Source of the DNA: Microvirga thermotolerans
Lineage (GTDB): Bacteria; Pseudomonadota; Alphaproteobacteria; Rhizobiales; Beijerinckiaceae
Direction of reading: 5' to 3'
Length of the DNA stretch: 64,000 bases
Assembly (NCBI RefSeq): GCF_009363855.1
Contig: NZ_CP045423.1
Location: forward strand, 62,001-126,000
Shown: piece after piece, positions 41,745 to 52,524 of the stretch
Layout: each line of letters begins with the position of its first letter
How positions within the stretch are numbered: the first letter of the stretch is position 1
Program-made: the position numbers and the translations under genes
The notes under the pieces: model-generated
Seen by the model: the letters and a program-made list of their open reading frames with translations, nothing else
Told to the model about the DNA's origin: nothing
The model's database searches: none

Positions 41745-44117
41745 TTGGCAAGCCCGCACCTTCGCTTATCCCCCCGCCTGCCCGCCCTCACCGGCCTGCA
41801 TCTTCTGCGGATCGTTGTCCTGCTCGGGTTTGCGACGCTGCTGTTATGGGCGGGCCAGGCGTCGGCGGCGGGGCGTTTGGGCGAGTTTCTGGGCAAGGCG
41901 CAGCCCGGAGAGTTCTTCGCGGGCGCCGACCGTTTCGGACCCGCCGCGGGAGATCCGCCCCTCGCGCCGGTCTACCAGGGCGACCGCCTGCTCGGCTACG
42001 TCTACCTCAACACGGACGTGACCAACGCGACCGGCTACTCGGGCAAGCCGATCCAGCTGCTCGTCGGCATCGATCCGAACGGCGTCATCTCGAAGATCAG
42101 GCTCGTCGACCACAAGGAGCCGATCGTTCTCATCGGCATTCCGGAACGCCGCATCGTCGATGCGGTGAACACGCTGGTGGGCAAGGACATGAGGCCGGTG
42201 GCCTCGGGGGCCGAGCGGCCGCCGCAGGTCGACATCGTGAGCGGCGCCACCGTGACGGTGCTGGTGATGGGCGACAGCGTCGTGCGCTCCGCCGTACGCC
42301 TGATCCGCAGCAACAGGCTGGGCGGCGGCCAGGCGCCGGCGGCAGCGGCCGCACCCGCAACGAAGAGCGTCGACATGGCCAGGAGCGAGATCCGCGACTG
42401 GCAGTCCCTTCTCGGGGACGGTTCCGTCCGGCGCCTCTCGCTCACCGTCGGCGAGGTCGACGAGGCCTTCGCCCGCGCAGGCAACCGGGAGGCGGCGAAC
42501 AATCCGGAGACGGGCGATCCCTCCGATCCCTTCATCGACCTCTACGTCGCGCCGGTCAGCGTTCCCACCATCGGACGGAGTCTTCTGGGGGACGCCGCCT
42601 ACGACCAGCTCAGGGCACGCCTCAAGCCGGGCCAGCAGGCCATCGTCGTCGCGGGAAGCGGCGCCTATTCCTTCAAGGGATCCGGGTACGTGCGGGGCGG
42701 CATCTTCGACCGCATCGAGCTGCTGCAGGACGGGCAGAGCACCCGCTTCCGGGACCGCAACCACACGCGCCTCGGCGCCTTCGCCGCCGAAGGCGCTCCG
42801 GATCTGCGCGAGATCGGGCTTTTCGTCGTTCCCGAGGACTTCAAGCTCGATCTTGCCGAACCTTGGCAGCTGCAGCTTCTCGTCCAGCGCAACGTCGGCG
42901 CGCGCGACAAGGCGTTCCTGACCTACGACCTCGCCTATACCCTGCCGGACGCCTATCTGCGGATCGAAACGCCCGCCGCCGCGGCCGCGCCGCAGGCGCA
43001 AGCCCAGCCGGCCCAGAGCGCGACGCCGGCCGCACCGGCGGCGGGAGAGGCCCGCCCGTCCCTCGACGACTCCCAGGCCCTTGCGGCCGGGCCCCTGGAA
43101 GAGCCGCTGTGGCTCAAGATCTGGAGAGCCAACACCGTCTCCATCGCCATCACGGGCCTCGCCCTCCTCGTTCTGACGGGAATCTTCTTCTTCCAGGATT
43201 CCCTCGTGCGCCGGCCGGCGGTCTATGTCTGGGTGCGCCGCGCCTACCTGACGTTCACCCTCGTCTGGCTCGGCTGGTATGCGAACGCCCAGCTCTCCGT
43301 GGTCAACGTCCTGACCTTCACCAATGCCCTGGTGACCCAGTTCAGCTGGGAGTTCTTCCTCGCCGCTCCCCTCATCTTCATTCTCTGGGCCGCCGTCGCC
43401 GCCGGTCTGCTGTTCTGGGGCCGCGGTCCGTTCTGCGGCTGGCTGTGTCCGTTCGGCGCCCTGCAGGAACTGCTCAACAACGTCGCCCAATGGCTGAAGG
43501 TGCCGCAGATCGCCGTGCCCTGGGGGCTGCACGAGCGGCTGTGGCCGATCAAGTACATCATCTTCCTCGGCCTGTTCGGCCTCTCGCTCTATTCCGTGGC
43601 CTTCGCCGAGACCCTCGCCGAGGTCGAGCCGTTCAAGACGGCCATCATCCTCAAGTTCGTCCGCGACTGGCCCTTCGTGGTCTATGCCCTGACCCTCCTC
43701 TCGGCGGGCCTCTTCATCGAGCGGTTCTTCTGCCGCTACCTGTGCCCCCTGGGCGCCGCTCTCGCGATCCCGGGGCGCATCCGCACCTTCGAATGGCTCA
43801 AGCGCTGGCCGGAATGCGGCTCTCCCTGCCAGCGCTGCGCCAAGGAATGCCCGGTCCAGTCGATCCACCCCGAGGGACACATCAACGTCAACGAGTGCAT
43901 CTACTGCATGCATTGCCAGGAGCTGTACCACGACGACCGGCGTTGCCCGCACATGATCCAGGTCCGCCTGAAGCGCGAGAAGCGGGAGGCGCTTTCGTCG
44001 CCTTCCATGCGCGGGAACAAAGACGCGGGCAAGGGGGCTGCTAAGCCCATCATCACCCACATGGGAAAACCGATCCGGGAGCCGTCCACGGCGGATGTCC
44101 CGACGACGCACTCTTGA
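41745..44117 (+). CDS. nosR: NosR, electron donor/regulator of nitrous oxide reductase
   Basis: A 790-residue membrane flavo-iron-sulfur protein. After an N-terminal membrane segment, the periplasmic FMN-binding domain carries SGATV at residues 166-170, where FMN attaches covalently to Thr169. Five or so membrane helices follow, with CGWLCPFGA and CRYLCPLGA motifs, then a cytoplasmic double 4Fe-4S ferredoxin domain (CQRCAKECP and [11 protein letters not shown]). It passes quinol electrons to N2O reductase and is needed for nosZ expression. The start appears to be TTG at 41745, as no in-frame ATG lies before the first membrane segment. Confidence 0.93.
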   Translation: MASPHLRLSPRLPALTGLHLLRIVVLLGFATLLLWAGQASAAGRLGEFLGKAQPGEFFAGADRFGPAAGDPPLAPVYQGDRLLGYVYLNTDVTNATGYSGKPIQLLVGIDPNGVISKIRLVDHKEPIVLIGIPERRIVDAVNTLVGKDMRPVASGAERPPQVDIVSGATVTVLVMGDSVVRSAVRLIRSNRLGGGQAPAAAAAPATKSVDMARSEIRDWQSLLGDGSVRRLSLTVGEVDEAFARAGNREAANNPETGDPSDPFIDLYVAPVSVPTIGRSLLGDAAYDQLRARLKPGQQAIVVAGSGAYSFKGSGYVRGGIFDRIELLQDGQSTRFRDRNHTRLGAFAAEGAPDLREIGLFVVPEDFKLDLAEPWQLQLLVQRNVGARDKAFLTYDLAYTLPDAYLRIETPAAAAAPQAQAQPAQSATPAAPAAGEARPSLDDSQALAAGPLEEPLWLKIWRANTVSIAITGLALLVLTGIFFFQDSLVRRPAVYVWVRRAYLTFTLVWLGWYANAQLSVVNVLTFTNALVTQFSWEFFLAAPLIFILWAAVAAGLLFWGRGPFCGWLCPFGALQELLNNVAQWLKVPQIAVPWGLHERLWPIKYIIFLGLFGLSLYSVAFAETLAEVEPFKTAIILKFVRDWPFVVYALTLLSAGLFIERFFCRYLCPLGAALAIPGRIRTFEWLKRWPECGSPCQRCAKECPVQSIHPEGHINVNECIYCMHCQELYHDDRRCPHMIQVRLKREKREALSSPSMRGNKDAGKGAAKPIITHMGKPIREPSTADVPTTHS

Positions 44118-44134
44118 CGAGGAAGGAGACTTCA

Positions 44135-46081
44135 ATGGCGAACCAAGACAAGAAGGGATTGAGCCGGCGCGACATGCTCGGAACCACCGCCGCGGTGGCG
44201 GTGGCCGGCGCGGCCGGAGCCGCCGGCGGCGTGACCGTTTCCCGCACCGGGCTCATCGGCGCCGCCGAGGCGCAGACCGCACCCGGCGCCCCTGCCGCCC
44301 GCCCCGCGGTGGCCAGCAAGTACGAGGTGAAGCCGGGCGAGCTCGACGAATACTACGTGTTCTTCTCCAGCGGCCAGACGGGCGAGGTGCGCATCGTCGG
44401 CCTCCCCTCCATGCGCGAGCTGATGCGCATCCCGGTCTTCAACCGCGACAGCGCGACCGGCTGGGGCCTCACCAACGAGAGCCGCAAGATCCTCACCGAG
44501 GGCCTGACGCCGGAAGCCCGCGAGTTCCTGAAGGACAAGGGCGGCGTCTACCTCAACGGCGACCTGCACCACCCGCATCTCTCCTTCACCGACGGGACCT
44601 ATGACGGGCGCTATCTCTTCGCCAACGACAAGGCGAACACCCGCGTCTGCCGCATCCGCCTCGACGTGATGAAGTGCGACAAGATCATCCAGCTGCCCAA
44701 CCAGCACACGGTCCACGGCCTTCGGCTGCAGAAGTACCCGCGCACCGGATACGTGTTCTGCAACGGCGAGGACCGCATCCCCGTCCCGAACGACGGCAAG
44801 GTGCTCGACGACCCGAAGAAATATTCCTCGATCTTCACCGCCGTCGACGGCGACACCATGAAGGTCGCCTGGCAGATCCGCGTCGACGGGAACCTGGACA
44901 ACGTGGATGCCGACTACCAGGGGAAATACGCCTGGGCGACCTGCTACAACTCGGAGGAAGGCGTGACCCTCGCCGAGATGATGGCGAAGGAGCAGGACTG
45001 GGTCGTGGTCTTCAACCTCAAGCGCATCGAGGAGGCGGTGAAGAAGGGCGAGTACGAGACCATCGGCGGCGTTCCGGTCCTGGACGGCCGGGCCGGGTCG
45101 AAGTTCACCCGCTACATCCCGGTGCCGAACAGCCCCCACGGCATCAACACCGCGCCGGACGGGATCCACTTCGTCGCCAACGGCAAGCTCTCGCCGACCG
45201 TCACGGTCTTCGACGCCCGCAAGCTCGACGACCTCTTCGACGACAAGATCAAGCCCCGCGACGTGGTCGTGGCGGAGCCGGAGCTCGGCCTCGGCCCGCT
45301 GCACACCGCCTATGACGGCAAGGGCAACGCCTACACCACGCTCTTCCTCGACAGCCAGGTGGTGAAGTGGAACATCGACCTCGCCAAGCGCGCCTTCAAG
45401 GGCGAGAAGGTGAACCCGGTCATCCAGAAGCTCGACGTCCACTATCAGCCCGGACACAACCACACCTCCATGGGCCAGACCAAGGAGGCCGACGGCAAGT
45501 GGCTGATCTCCCTGAACAAGTTCTCGAAAGACCGCTACCTCAACGTGGGGCCGCTCAAGCCCGAGAACGACCAGCTGATCGACATCTCCGGCGACAGGAT
45601 GGTGCTCGTCCACGACGGGCCGAGCTTCGCGGAGCCGCACGACGCGACCATCGTGCACCGGTCGAAGATCAACCCGGTCCATGTCTGGAAGCGCGACGAT
45701 CCCTTCTTCGAGGACGCGGTCAAGCAGGCGAAGGCCGACGGGGTGACGCTGGAGACGGATTCCAAGGTGATCCGCGACGGCAACAAGGTGCGGGTCTACA
45801 TGACCTCCTCCGCGCCCGCCTTCGGCCTCGAGAGCTTCCAGGTCAAGCAGGGCGACGAGGTCACGGTCTACGTGACCAACATCGACGAGGTGGAGGACCT
45901 GACGCACGGTTTCTGCATCATCAACTACGGCATCAACATGGAGGTCGCTCCCCAGGCGACCGCCTCGGTGACGTTCGTCGCCTCGACGCCCGGAGTGTAC
46001 TGGTACTACTGCTCCTGGTTCTGCCATGCGATGCACATGGAGATGAAGGGCCGCATGTTCGTCGAGCCTCAGGGCGCCTGA
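44135..46081 (+). CDS. nosZ: Nitrous oxide reductase NosZ, clade I (Tat-exported)
   Basis: A 648-residue periplasmic copper enzyme reducing N2O to N2. The Tat signal peptide carries LSRRDMLG, marking clade I. The beta-propeller domain has the CuZ histidines in [27 protein letters not shown] and AEPHDATIV. The C-terminal cupredoxin domain has the CuA ligands in [17 protein letters not shown] chose ATG 44135, after GGAAGGAGACTTC; a TTG at 44114 would overlap nosR and lacks a ribosome site. Confidence 0.96.
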   Translation: MANQDKKGLSRRDMLGTTAAVAVAGAAGAAGGVTVSRTGLIGAAEAQTAPGAPAARPAVASKYEVKPGELDEYYVFFSSGQTGEVRIVGLPSMRELMRIPVFNRDSATGWGLTNESRKILTEGLTPEAREFLKDKGGVYLNGDLHHPHLSFTDGTYDGRYLFANDKANTRVCRIRLDVMKCDKIIQLPNQHTVHGLRLQKYPRTGYVFCNGEDRIPVPNDGKVLDDPKKYSSIFTAVDGDTMKVAWQIRVDGNLDNVDADYQGKYAWATCYNSEEGVTLAEMMAKEQDWVVVFNLKRIEEAVKKGEYETIGGVPVLDGRAGSKFTRYIPVPNSPHGINTAPDGIHFVANGKLSPTVTVFDARKLDDLFDDKIKPRDVVVAEPELGLGPLHTAYDGKGNAYTTLFLDSQVVKWNIDLAKRAFKGEKVNPVIQKLDVHYQPGHNHTSMGQTKEADGKWLISLNKFSKDRYLNVGPLKPENDQLIDISGDRMVLVHDGPSFAEPHDATIVHRSKINPVHVWKRDDPFFEDAVKQAKADGVTLETDSKVIRDGNKVRVYMTSSAPAFGLESFQVKQGDEVTVYVTNIDEVEDLTHGFCIINYGINMEVAPQATASVTFVASTPGVYWYYCSWFCHAMHMEMKGRMFVEPQGA

Positions 46082-46085
46082 CGGC

Positions 46086-47489
46086 ATGGGCAGGGTCCCT
46101 GCATCCTTTTGGGGTCTGGCGGCGGTCTTCGCCGCCGGCCTCTCCTCTCCGGCCCTCGCCGCGCGGATCGTCGTGTCTCCGGGCGAGGCGAACCTTCAGG
46201 ACGTCGTCGACCGGGCGTCCGACGGCGACGTCGTCGTCCTGCAGGCAGGCGAGCATCACGGCCCCGTCCGCCTGACCCGCCCGCTGACCCTGGAGGGCGA
46301 AAAGGGCGCGGTCCTGACAGGTCCCGGCAAGGGCAGCGTCATCACGGTGCTGGCGCCCGGCTCCGCCGTCCGCGGGCTGACGATCCGCGGCTCCGGCCTC
46401 GACCTGCCCGAGATGGATTCCGGTGTCTTCGTGGAGAAGTCCGCCGCGGGCGCGGTCGTCGAGGACAACGTGATCGAGGGCAATCTCTACGGCGTCTATC
46501 TCCATGGCGCCGAGAACGCCGTGGCGCGCGGCAACCGAATCCTCGGCCTTCAGGAGGGGCGCGTGAACGAGGCCGGCAACGGCGTCTCCGTCTGGAACGC
46601 TCCGGGCGCCCAGGTGCTCGACAACGACGTACGCTACGGGCGCGACGGCATCTTCGTCGTGACCAGCAGGAACAACGTGTTCAAAAACAACCGCTTCCGC
46701 GACCTGCGCTTCGCGATCCACTACATGTACACCAACGACAGCGAGATTTCGGGCAACGTCTCGTCCGGCAACACGGTCGGCTATGCGATCATGTTCTCGC
46801 ATCGCCTGAAGGTGACCGGGAACGTTTCGGACGGCGACCGGGACCATGGCTTCCTGTTCAACTACGCCAACTTCTCGCAGATCACCGGCAACGCAGTGCT
46901 GGGGCGCCTCCAGCCGGCCGAGCGGTGGGCGACCTCCGGCATGCGGACGGGCGACGCCAAGGAGCACGGGCTGCCGTCCCCCGGCGAGGCGGAGCCGGCC
47001 GCGGGCGCGGACGCGAGGCCCGGGCCCACGAAATGCGTGTTCATCTACAACGCGAACCGCAACAGCTTCCGCGGCAACTGGTTCGAAGGCTGCGAGATTG
47101 GCATCCACTTCACCGCCGGGTCGGAGGGCAACGAGATCGCCGGCAACGCCTTCGTGAGCAACCGCAACCAGGTGAAGTACGTCGGTACCCGCTACCTCGA
47201 CTGGTCGAAGGGCGGGCGCGGGAACTACTGGAGCGACAACCCCGCCTTCGACCTCAACGGCGACGGCCTTGGGGACAGCGCCTATCGTCCGAACGACCTG
47301 GTGGACAAGGTGCTCTGGACGGCGCCGCAGGCCAAGGTGCTCATGAACAGCCCCGCCGTGCAGGTGATCCGCTGGGCGCAGACCCAGTTCCCCGCCCTGA
47401 TGCCGGGAGGCGTGGTCGACAGCCATCCTCTCATGCGCCCTCCCGTGACGCCCCCCGCGCATCCCCGGTTCGAAGGAGCGCGGCCATGA
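46086..47489 (+). CDS. nosD: NosD, periplasmic copper-maturation protein
   Basis: A 467-residue periplasmic right-handed beta-helix protein. The signal peptide ends near SPALAAR. Repeats of the form NxxxGNxxSGN (for example NNVFKNNRFRDL and SEISGNVSSGN) form the helix, and the family ending GGRGNYWSDNPAFDLNGDGLGD is present. NosD works with the NosFY transporter to build the CuZ sulfide-copper centre of NosZ. Its stop overlaps the nosF start by four bases. Confidence 0.94.
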   Translation: MGRVPASFWGLAAVFAAGLSSPALAARIVVSPGEANLQDVVDRASDGDVVVLQAGEHHGPVRLTRPLTLEGEKGAVLTGPGKGSVITVLAPGSAVRGLTIRGSGLDLPEMDSGVFVEKSAAGAVVEDNVIEGNLYGVYLHGAENAVARGNRILGLQEGRVNEAGNGVSVWNAPGAQVLDNDVRYGRDGIFVVTSRNNVFKNNRFRDLRFAIHYMYTNDSEISGNVSSGNTVGYAIMFSHRLKVTGNVSDGDRDHGFLFNYANFSQITGNAVLGRLQPAERWATSGMRTGDAKEHGLPSPGEAEPAAGADARPGPTKCVFIYNANRNSFRGNWFEGCEIGIHFTAGSEGNEIAGNAFVSNRNQVKYVGTRYLDWSKGGRGNYWSDNPAFDLNGDGLGDSAYRPNDLVDKVLWTAPQAKVLMNSPAVQVIRWAQTQFPALMPGGVVDSHPLMRPPVTPPAHPRFEGARP

Positions 47490-48406
47490 CCCGAACCGTG
47501 GAGATCGACGGCGTCGTCAAGCGCTTCGGCAAGGTGGAAGCGGTCCGCGACGTGTCCTTCGCCCTGGACGCGGGCGAGACGGTGGCGCTCGTCGGCCACA
47601 ACGGCGCCGGGAAGACGACCCTGATGAAGCTCATGCTGGGCCTCATCAGGCCGAGCGCGGGCCGCATCGCCGTGCTCGGAGAGGATCCGGCGGCGGGCGA
47701 GTTCTCGGCGCGGCGGCGGGTGGGTTACCTGCCGGAGAACGTGTCCTTCAACGGGGCGCTCACGGGGCGCGAAACCCTCGCCTTCTACGCCCGTCTGAAG
47801 CGCGAGCCGCAGAAACGGGCGATAGCGCTCCTCGAGCGGGTGGGCCTGACCCATGCCGCGGACCGGCGCGTCGGCACCTATTCGAAGGGCATGCGCCAGC
47901 GCCTCGGCCTCGCCCAGGCGCTGCTCGGGGAGCCGCAGCTCCTCCTGCTCGACGAGCCGACCACCGGCCTCGATCCGGCCCTGCGGCAGGGCTTCTACGA
48001 GATCGTGGAGGAGCTGCGCGGGCGGGGCGCGACCGTGCTCCTGTCCTCGCACGCCCTTACCGAGCTCGAGGAGCGCGCGGGCCGGGTCGTCATCATGAAC
48101 CAAGGCATCAAGGTCGCCGACGGAACCCTCGACGAGCTGCGCCGCATCGCACGGCTGCCGACCCGGATCCGCCTCAAGGTCGCGGAGGCCGGCCTCGCCG
48201 ACGTGGCGGGCTGGCTCGGCCCGGTCGGCGGCTGGCGGCGGATCGACGGCCATGTGGTCGAGGTCCAGGCGGCGCCCGAGCAGAAGATCGAGGTTCTGCG
48301 GCGCGCCACTGGCGCGGGCGCCCCCGTGGAGGATCTCGACGTGATGCCGCCGACCCTCGACGAGCTTTACGCCCATTTCCTTCTCTCCCAGGAGACGCCG
48401 CGATGA
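47486..48406 (+). CDS. nosF: NosF, ABC ATPase for NosZ maturation
   Basis: A 306-residue ABC ATPase. Walker A is GHNGAGKTT, the signature YSKGMRQRLGLAQALL and Walker B LLLLDEPTTGLDP, with a C-terminal tail of the NosF/copper type. It powers the NosY membrane subunit, which supplies a sulfur species or copper intermediate to NosD. Four-base overlaps on both sides show translational coupling in nosDFYL. Confidence 0.94.
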   Translation: MTRTVEIDGVVKRFGKVEAVRDVSFALDAGETVALVGHNGAGKTTLMKLMLGLIRPSAGRIAVLGEDPAAGEFSARRRVGYLPENVSFNGALTGRETLAFYARLKREPQKRAIALLERVGLTHAADRRVGTYSKGMRQRLGLAQALLGEPQLLLLDEPTTGLDPALRQGFYEIVEELRGRGATVLLSSHALTELEERAGRVVIMNQGIKVADGTLDELRRIARLPTRIRLKVAEAGLADVAGWLGPVGGWRRIDGHVVEVQAAPEQKIEVLRRATGAGAPVEDLDVMPPTLDELYAHFLLSQETPR

Positions 48407-49233
48407 GAAACATCATGATCGTGGCGCGCAAGGAGATCCAGGAAGGGTTGCGCAACCGCTGGGTCCTCGCCACGACCCTGCTCCTTGCGGCGCTCGCCCT
48501 CTCCCTCACCTTTCTCGGCAGCGCGCCGACGGGCACCGTCAGCGTGCGGGCGCTCGACGTGGTGATCGTCAGCCTCTCCAGCCTCACGATCTTCCTCCTG
48601 CCGCTCATCGCCCTGCTGATCTCGCACGACGCCATCGTGGGCGAGATGGAGCGGGGGACCATGCTGCTCCTGCTGAGCTATCCGGTGGCGCGCTGGCAGG
48701 TGCTGCTCGGCAAGTTCGTGGGCCATCTGTCGATCCTGGCCTTCGCCACGCTCCTCGGCTACGGCGCCGCCGCCGCGGCCCTGGTGGCGACCGGCGCGGC
48801 CATCGATGCCGAGAGCTGGGCGGCCTTCGCCGCCATGATCGGCTCCTCGGTGCTGCTCGGATCCGTCTTCATCGCCGTGGGCTATCTGGTGAGCGCCCTA
48901 GTGCGAGAGCGCGGCACCGCCGGCGGAATCGCCATCGGCATCTGGCTGGTCTTCGTGCTGATCTACGACATGGCCCTCCTGGGGCTGCTCGTGGTGGATC
49001 AGGGCCAGGTCGTCTCGGGCCGCCTGCTGGACGCGCTCCTGCTGCTGAACCCGACGGATGCCTACCGCCTGTTCAACCTGACGGGATTCGCCAATATCGG
49101 CGCGTTCTCCGGCATGGCCGGAATCGCGCGGAACGCGGCCCTGAGTCCCGCCGTCCTGCTCGCGGCGCTGGCGGCCTGGGCCCTCCTCCCGCTGTCCCTC
49201 GCAGCACTCGCTTTCTCCAGGAGAGAGTTATGA
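48403..49233 (+). CDS. nosY: NosY, ABC permease for NosZ maturation
   Basis: A 276-residue ABC-2-type permease with six membrane segments. The family start IVARKEIQEGLRNRWVLATTLLLA and the LISHDAIVGEMERGTMLLLLSYPVAR region are present. It forms the membrane part of NosFY. Start and stop overlap nosF and nosL by four bases. Confidence 0.93.
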   Translation: MRNIMIVARKEIQEGLRNRWVLATTLLLAALALSLTFLGSAPTGTVSVRALDVVIVSLSSLTIFLLPLIALLISHDAIVGEMERGTMLLLLSYPVARWQVLLGKFVGHLSILAFATLLGYGAAAAALVATGAAIDAESWAAFAAMIGSSVLLGSVFIAVGYLVSALVRERGTAGGIAIGIWLVFVLIYDMALLGLLVVDQGQVVSGRLLDALLLLNPTDAYRLFNLTGFANIGAFSGMAGIARNAALSPAVLLAALAAWALLPLSLAALAFSRREL

Positions 49234-49823
49234 AAAGGGTCGTCCTTCTGGCTGCCTTCGCGGGCGCTCTGGCGCTCGCGGGCTGCAACGACAAGAAGAC
49301 CGCCGAGGCGCCGCCGCCCCCGCACGAGCTGACGGACGCGGCCATCGGGCATTATTGCGGCATGAACGTCCTGGAGCATCCGGGCCCGAAGGGACAGATC
49401 GTCCTGGCAAGCCGCCCGGAGCCGGTCTGGTTCTCCTCGGCGCGGGATGCGATCTCCTTCACCATGCTGCCGGAGGAGCCGAAGGACATCCGCGCGATCT
49501 ACGTGTCCGACATGGGCAAGGCTCCCTCGTGGAGCGAGCCCGGCACGAAGAACTGGATCGACGCGAGACAGGCCTTCTACGTGATCGGAAGCCGCGCCAG
49601 GGGCGGCATGGGCGCGGAGGAAGCGGTTCCGTTCTCGGAGAAGAAGGCGGCAGAGGCATTCGCGAAGGACAACGGCGGCCGGGTTGTGGCCTTCTCCGAC
49701 GTGCCGAAGGACTACATCCTCGGCGCCGGCGAAGCGACGGGGTCCGTGGAGGAGCCCGCGCCGGCCGATGCCCCCCAGGGCCGCGGCGCCCCCGCCGCAG
49801 GCCAGCAGCACCATGCCCACTGA
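49230..49823 (+). CDS. nosL: NosL, copper chaperone lipoprotein
   Basis: A 197-residue lipoprotein. The signal peptide ends in the lipobox LALAGCNDK (Cys about residue 18). The NosL domain contains GHYCGMNVLEHPGPKGQI, with the Cys-x-Met copper-binding motif, and PSWSEPGTKNWIDARQAFYVIGS. It delivers Cu(I) to apo-NosZ in the periplasm. The C-terminal tail (from about residue 165) is Pro/Ala/Gly-rich with a final His pair, and is longer than in most relatives. Confidence 0.93.
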   Translation: MKRVVLLAAFAGALALAGCNDKKTAEAPPPPHELTDAAIGHYCGMNVLEHPGPKGQIVLASRPEPVWFSSARDAISFTMLPEEPKDIRAIYVSDMGKAPSWSEPGTKNWIDARQAFYVIGSRARGGMGAEEAVPFSEKKAAEAFAKDNGGRVVAFSDVPKDYILGAGEATGSVEEPAPADAPQGRGAPAAGQQHHAH

Positions 49824-49832
49824 GGACGCGCC

Positions 49833-50831
49833 ATGTCTCCGCTCCCTTCCCGCAGGCGTTTCATCGGGATCGCGGCTTCCGCGGCCGGCCTGAGCCTGCT
49901 TCCGCTCGGCCGGCGCGCGCGGGCCGAGGGCCACCTCGTGACCTGGCGCGGCTCCGCCATGGGCGCCGCCGCATTCCTGCAGATCCACCACCGCGATCGC
50001 GCCGCCGCCGAACGGCTCATCGAGCGCTCGCTCGCGGAGGTGCGCCGCCTCGACGCGATCTTCAGCCTCTACCGGGACGACTCGGCTCTCTCGGTTCTCA
50101 ACCGGCAAGGCATGCTCGCCGCGCCACCTGTCGAGCTCGTGGCCGTTCTCGAAGAGTGCCGCCGCTACGGCGAGCGGACCGGCGGCGCCTTCGACCCGAC
50201 GGTACAGGCCCTCTGGATCCTCTACCGCGACCATTTCTCCCGCCCCGGCGCGGACCCGCGCGGGCCGTCGGACGATGCCGTGCGCGCGGCCCTCTCGCGG
50301 GTCGGCTTCGAGCACGTCCTGTTCGACCGCAACCGCATCGCCTTCGCCCGGCGCGGCATGGGCCTCACCCTCAACGGGATCGCCCAGGGCTATGTGACGG
50401 ACAGGGTCGTCGCGATCCTGCGGGAGAGCGGGATCGCCAGCAGCCTTGTCGACATGGGCGAGAGCCGCGCCCTCGGCGCGCGGCCCGACGGATCGCCCTG
50501 GCGGATCGGGATCGCCGATCCCGACGGCCCCGAGCGGATCGACGGCATCGTGGAGGCGGTCGACCGGGCGGTGGCCACATCCGGCGCCTACGGTTTCCGT
50601 TTCGACGCGGCCGGGCGCTTCAACCACCTGCTCGACCCGCGCACCGGCGCGTCGGCGCACCGGCACCGGAGCGTCACCGCGATCATGCCGACGGCAACGG
50701 CCGCCGACGCCCTTTCGACGGCCTTCAGCCTGCTCCCGGAGGAGAGGATCGCGGCGGTCCTGCGCGCCCTGGGAACCGGAGAGGTCCGGCTGATCGACGG
50801 CAAGGGAGAACGACGCGTCGTGACCGCATAG
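49833..50831 (+). CDS. nosX: NosX, periplasmic FAD:protein FMN transferase (ApbE family)
   Basis: A 332-residue ApbE-family flavin transferase. The Tat signal has SRRRFIGIAA and ends near RRARAEG. Family motifs are WRGSAMGAAAFLQI, the GGAFDPTVQALW stretch, LNGIAQGYVTDRV and the metal-site ATAADALSTAF. It transfers FMN onto Thr169 of NosR. It lies nine bases after nosL and ends the nosRZDFYLX operon. Confidence 0.93.
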   Translation: MSPLPSRRRFIGIAASAAGLSLLPLGRRARAEGHLVTWRGSAMGAAAFLQIHHRDRAAAERLIERSLAEVRRLDAIFSLYRDDSALSVLNRQGMLAAPPVELVAVLEECRRYGERTGGAFDPTVQALWILYRDHFSRPGADPRGPSDDAVRAALSRVGFEHVLFDRNRIAFARRGMGLTLNGIAQGYVTDRVVAILRESGIASSLVDMGESRALGARPDGSPWRIGIADPDGPERIDGIVEAVDRAVATSGAYGFRFDAAGRFNHLLDPRTGASAHRHRSVTAIMPTATAADALSTAFSLLPEERIAAVLRALGTGEVRLIDGKGERRVVTA

Positions 50832-50872
50832 GAGGGACGCGCGACGGGACCGCTCCGTTCATCCCGCGGGAA

Positions 50873-51238
50873 TCACGCCTCGGCCAGCAGCGCCTTGATG
50901 GTGTCCGCATTCGGGCAGTAGCGCGGAACGACCGGCGCCCAGCCGGAAGCGATGGCCTGCCGGCACTGGGCCGCGACCTTGCAGCCCGAGCAGACGACGG
51001 TCATGTCGCGCATGACCGCCGGGTAAGAGCAGGCGACCTTTTCCGGCGAGAGGCCCAGTGCCTGCATGAGAAGCGGCAGTTCGTCGGCGCCCTTGGAGGA
51101 CGCCAGCTGCACGAGCCGGTCGGCGGGAATCCCCACGTCGCGGGCGAGGCCCTGGAGCTCCTCCTCTCCCAGCCGCGCCAGCTCGCTCTCCGCCGCCCAG
51201 GCGGATTGCAGCTTCGTCCATACGGTCATCAGGCCCAT
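50873..51238 (-). CDS. Small cysteine-containing protein, DUF6455-like
   Basis: A 121-residue soluble protein. The C-terminal half has four Cys (VACSYP, TVVCSGCKVAAQC) and a fifth in RYCPN, suggesting an iron-sulfur or zinc site; this pattern resembles DUF6455, a family of small alphaproteobacterial proteins often near denitrification genes. The N-terminal half is helical. GGGAGGTTACG precedes the ATG. An FNR-type box is centred 57 bases before the start. Role unknown, perhaps a redox or NO-linked helper of the nos system. Confidence 0.62.
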   Translation of the reverse strand: MGLMTVWTKLQSAWAAESELARLGEEELQGLARDVGIPADRLVQLASSKGADELPLLMQALGLSPEKVACSYPAVMRDMTVVCSGCKVAAQCRQAIASGWAPVVPRYCPNADTIKALLAEA

Positions 51239-51288
51239 CGTAACCTCCCGTGTCGCACCATTTCTGACACGGCGCCGCCTCCGGCGCT

Positions 51289-51302
51289 TTGCGTCAGATC
51301 AA
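51289..51302. promoter_or_regulatory. FNR/FixK/NnrR-type box TTGCGTCAGATCAA
   Basis: TTGCG-N4-ATCAA, nearly the same as the box at 41568. It is centred 57 bases before the DUF6455-like gene, consistent with a class II activator site at about -41.5. Confidence 0.65.
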
Positions 51303-51342
51303 AACCTCGTTCCGTTCCGGCCGCCCGGAACGGATCCCCCGC

Positions 51343-52524
51343 TCAGGCCGAGAGCCTCGGACGCGTGAACACAGCCCAGTAGGCGATCGCGAACCCGACG
51401 AAGGCGGCGGCCCAGGCGCCGCCCGCCACATGCAGGAGCGCGTCGTTCCAGGCGGGATGAACCGCGGCGCAGACCCGCGCCAGCGCGGCGGCGACGGCGA
51501 GCGCGTAGAGAACCTGCGTGGACGCGCTCGCGACGAGCGCCCTGCCCGTATGCCCGAGGCTCGCCCGCGACATCACGGCGAGGGTCATCACGCCCATCGC
51601 GCCGCCGGTCCAGGCATGGATGCCGGCACCGGAGGGAAGAAGGCGCAGCGCGGCGAGCCCGGTCAGGACGAAGCCCAGCGGCACGAAGGCATAGGCCACG
51701 TGCAGGATGAGGACGAGCCGGTCCCGCCAGGTGCGGTCCCCCGCCCAGCGGGCGAGGCGCACCGCCTGGAGCAGGCCTGCGGCCATGAGCGCGGCCCCCG
51801 TGAGCACGCCGGACGGAACGACGATCCAGGCCACGAGCGCCGCGCCGGCCGCGATCAGGGACGCCACGTCGAAGGGGCCGAAGGGCGCCGGCATCCGGCC
51901 CGGATTCTCGCGGGCGAGCCAGTTGCGGGTGAAGCTCGGCAGGATGCGCCCGCCGATGAGCATGATCAGCGCCAGGACGGCCGCGATTCCGATGCGGACG
52001 CCGTAATCCGCCGCGCCCAGCACGTGCGCTTCCAGGTGGAAGACCACGTTGCCGGCGACGAGCGTCGCCACCGCGATGAGAACCTTGAGGTTGCGCCAGT
52101 TCCGTCCCTTCATGATCTCGCGCGCCACGGCCGCGGCGACGAGGAGCAGGAAGGCGTTGTCGATGAGGGCGGCGAGTTCCCACCCGATCCACGCCGACAG
52201 GGTGACGGCGATGCGCCCCGCCGCCCAGACCAGCACGAGGACGAGCAGGGGCCGCCCCTGGAGGGGCATGCGCCCCGTCCAGTTCGGAACCGCCGTCAGC
52301 AGGAAGCCGGTGATCACCGCGGAGAGATAGCCGTAGAGCATCTCGTGGATGTGCCAGTCGCGCGGGGCGAAGGCCGTCGACAGGGCCAGCTCGCCATAGA
52401 ACATCGGCAGCCATGCGAGGACCGCGAGGCCCGCATAGAGGGAGCCGAACAGAAAGAACGGGCGGAATCCATAGGAGAGGAGCGCAGGTCCCCTGTAGGT
52501 CCGCAGGCGGGGGATCGGAGCCAT
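51343..52524 (-). CDS. nnrS: NnrS family heme-copper membrane protein
   Basis: A 393-residue protein with about twelve membrane helices. The family motifs are present: LLSYGFRPFFLFGSLYAGLAV at the start, DWHIHEMLYGYLSAVITGFLLTAVPNWTG (a candidate heme His) and GGRILPSFTRNWL. NnrS protects against nitric oxide and nitrosative stress. Its ATG overlaps the ccoG stop by one base (TGATG), so the two are translated together. Confidence 0.9.
   Translation of the reverse strand: MAPIPRLRTYRGPALLSYGFRPFFLFGSLYAGLAVLAWLPMFYGELALSTAFAPRDWHIHEMLYGYLSAVITGFLLTAVPNWTGRMPLQGRPLLVLVLVWAAGRIAVTLSAWIGWELAALIDNAFLLLVAAAVAREIMKGRNWRNLKVLIAVATLVAGNVVFHLEAHVLGAADYGVRIGIAAVLALIMLIGGRILPSFTRNWLARENPGRMPAPFGPFDVASLIAAGAALVAWIVVPSGVLTGAALMAAGLLQAVRLARWAGDRTWRDRLVLILHVAYAFVPLGFVLTGLAALRLLPSGAGIHAWTGGAMGVMTLAVMSRASLGHTGRALVASASTQVLYALAVAAALARVCAAVHPAWNDALLHVAGGAWAAAFVGFAIAYWAVFTRPRLSA

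Noticed and set aside
46109-48406. A 765-residue NosF with a long N-terminal extension
   Set aside because: The extension is an out-of-frame reading of nosD; the ATG at 47486 gives a normal-length ATPase and the typical four-base overlap.
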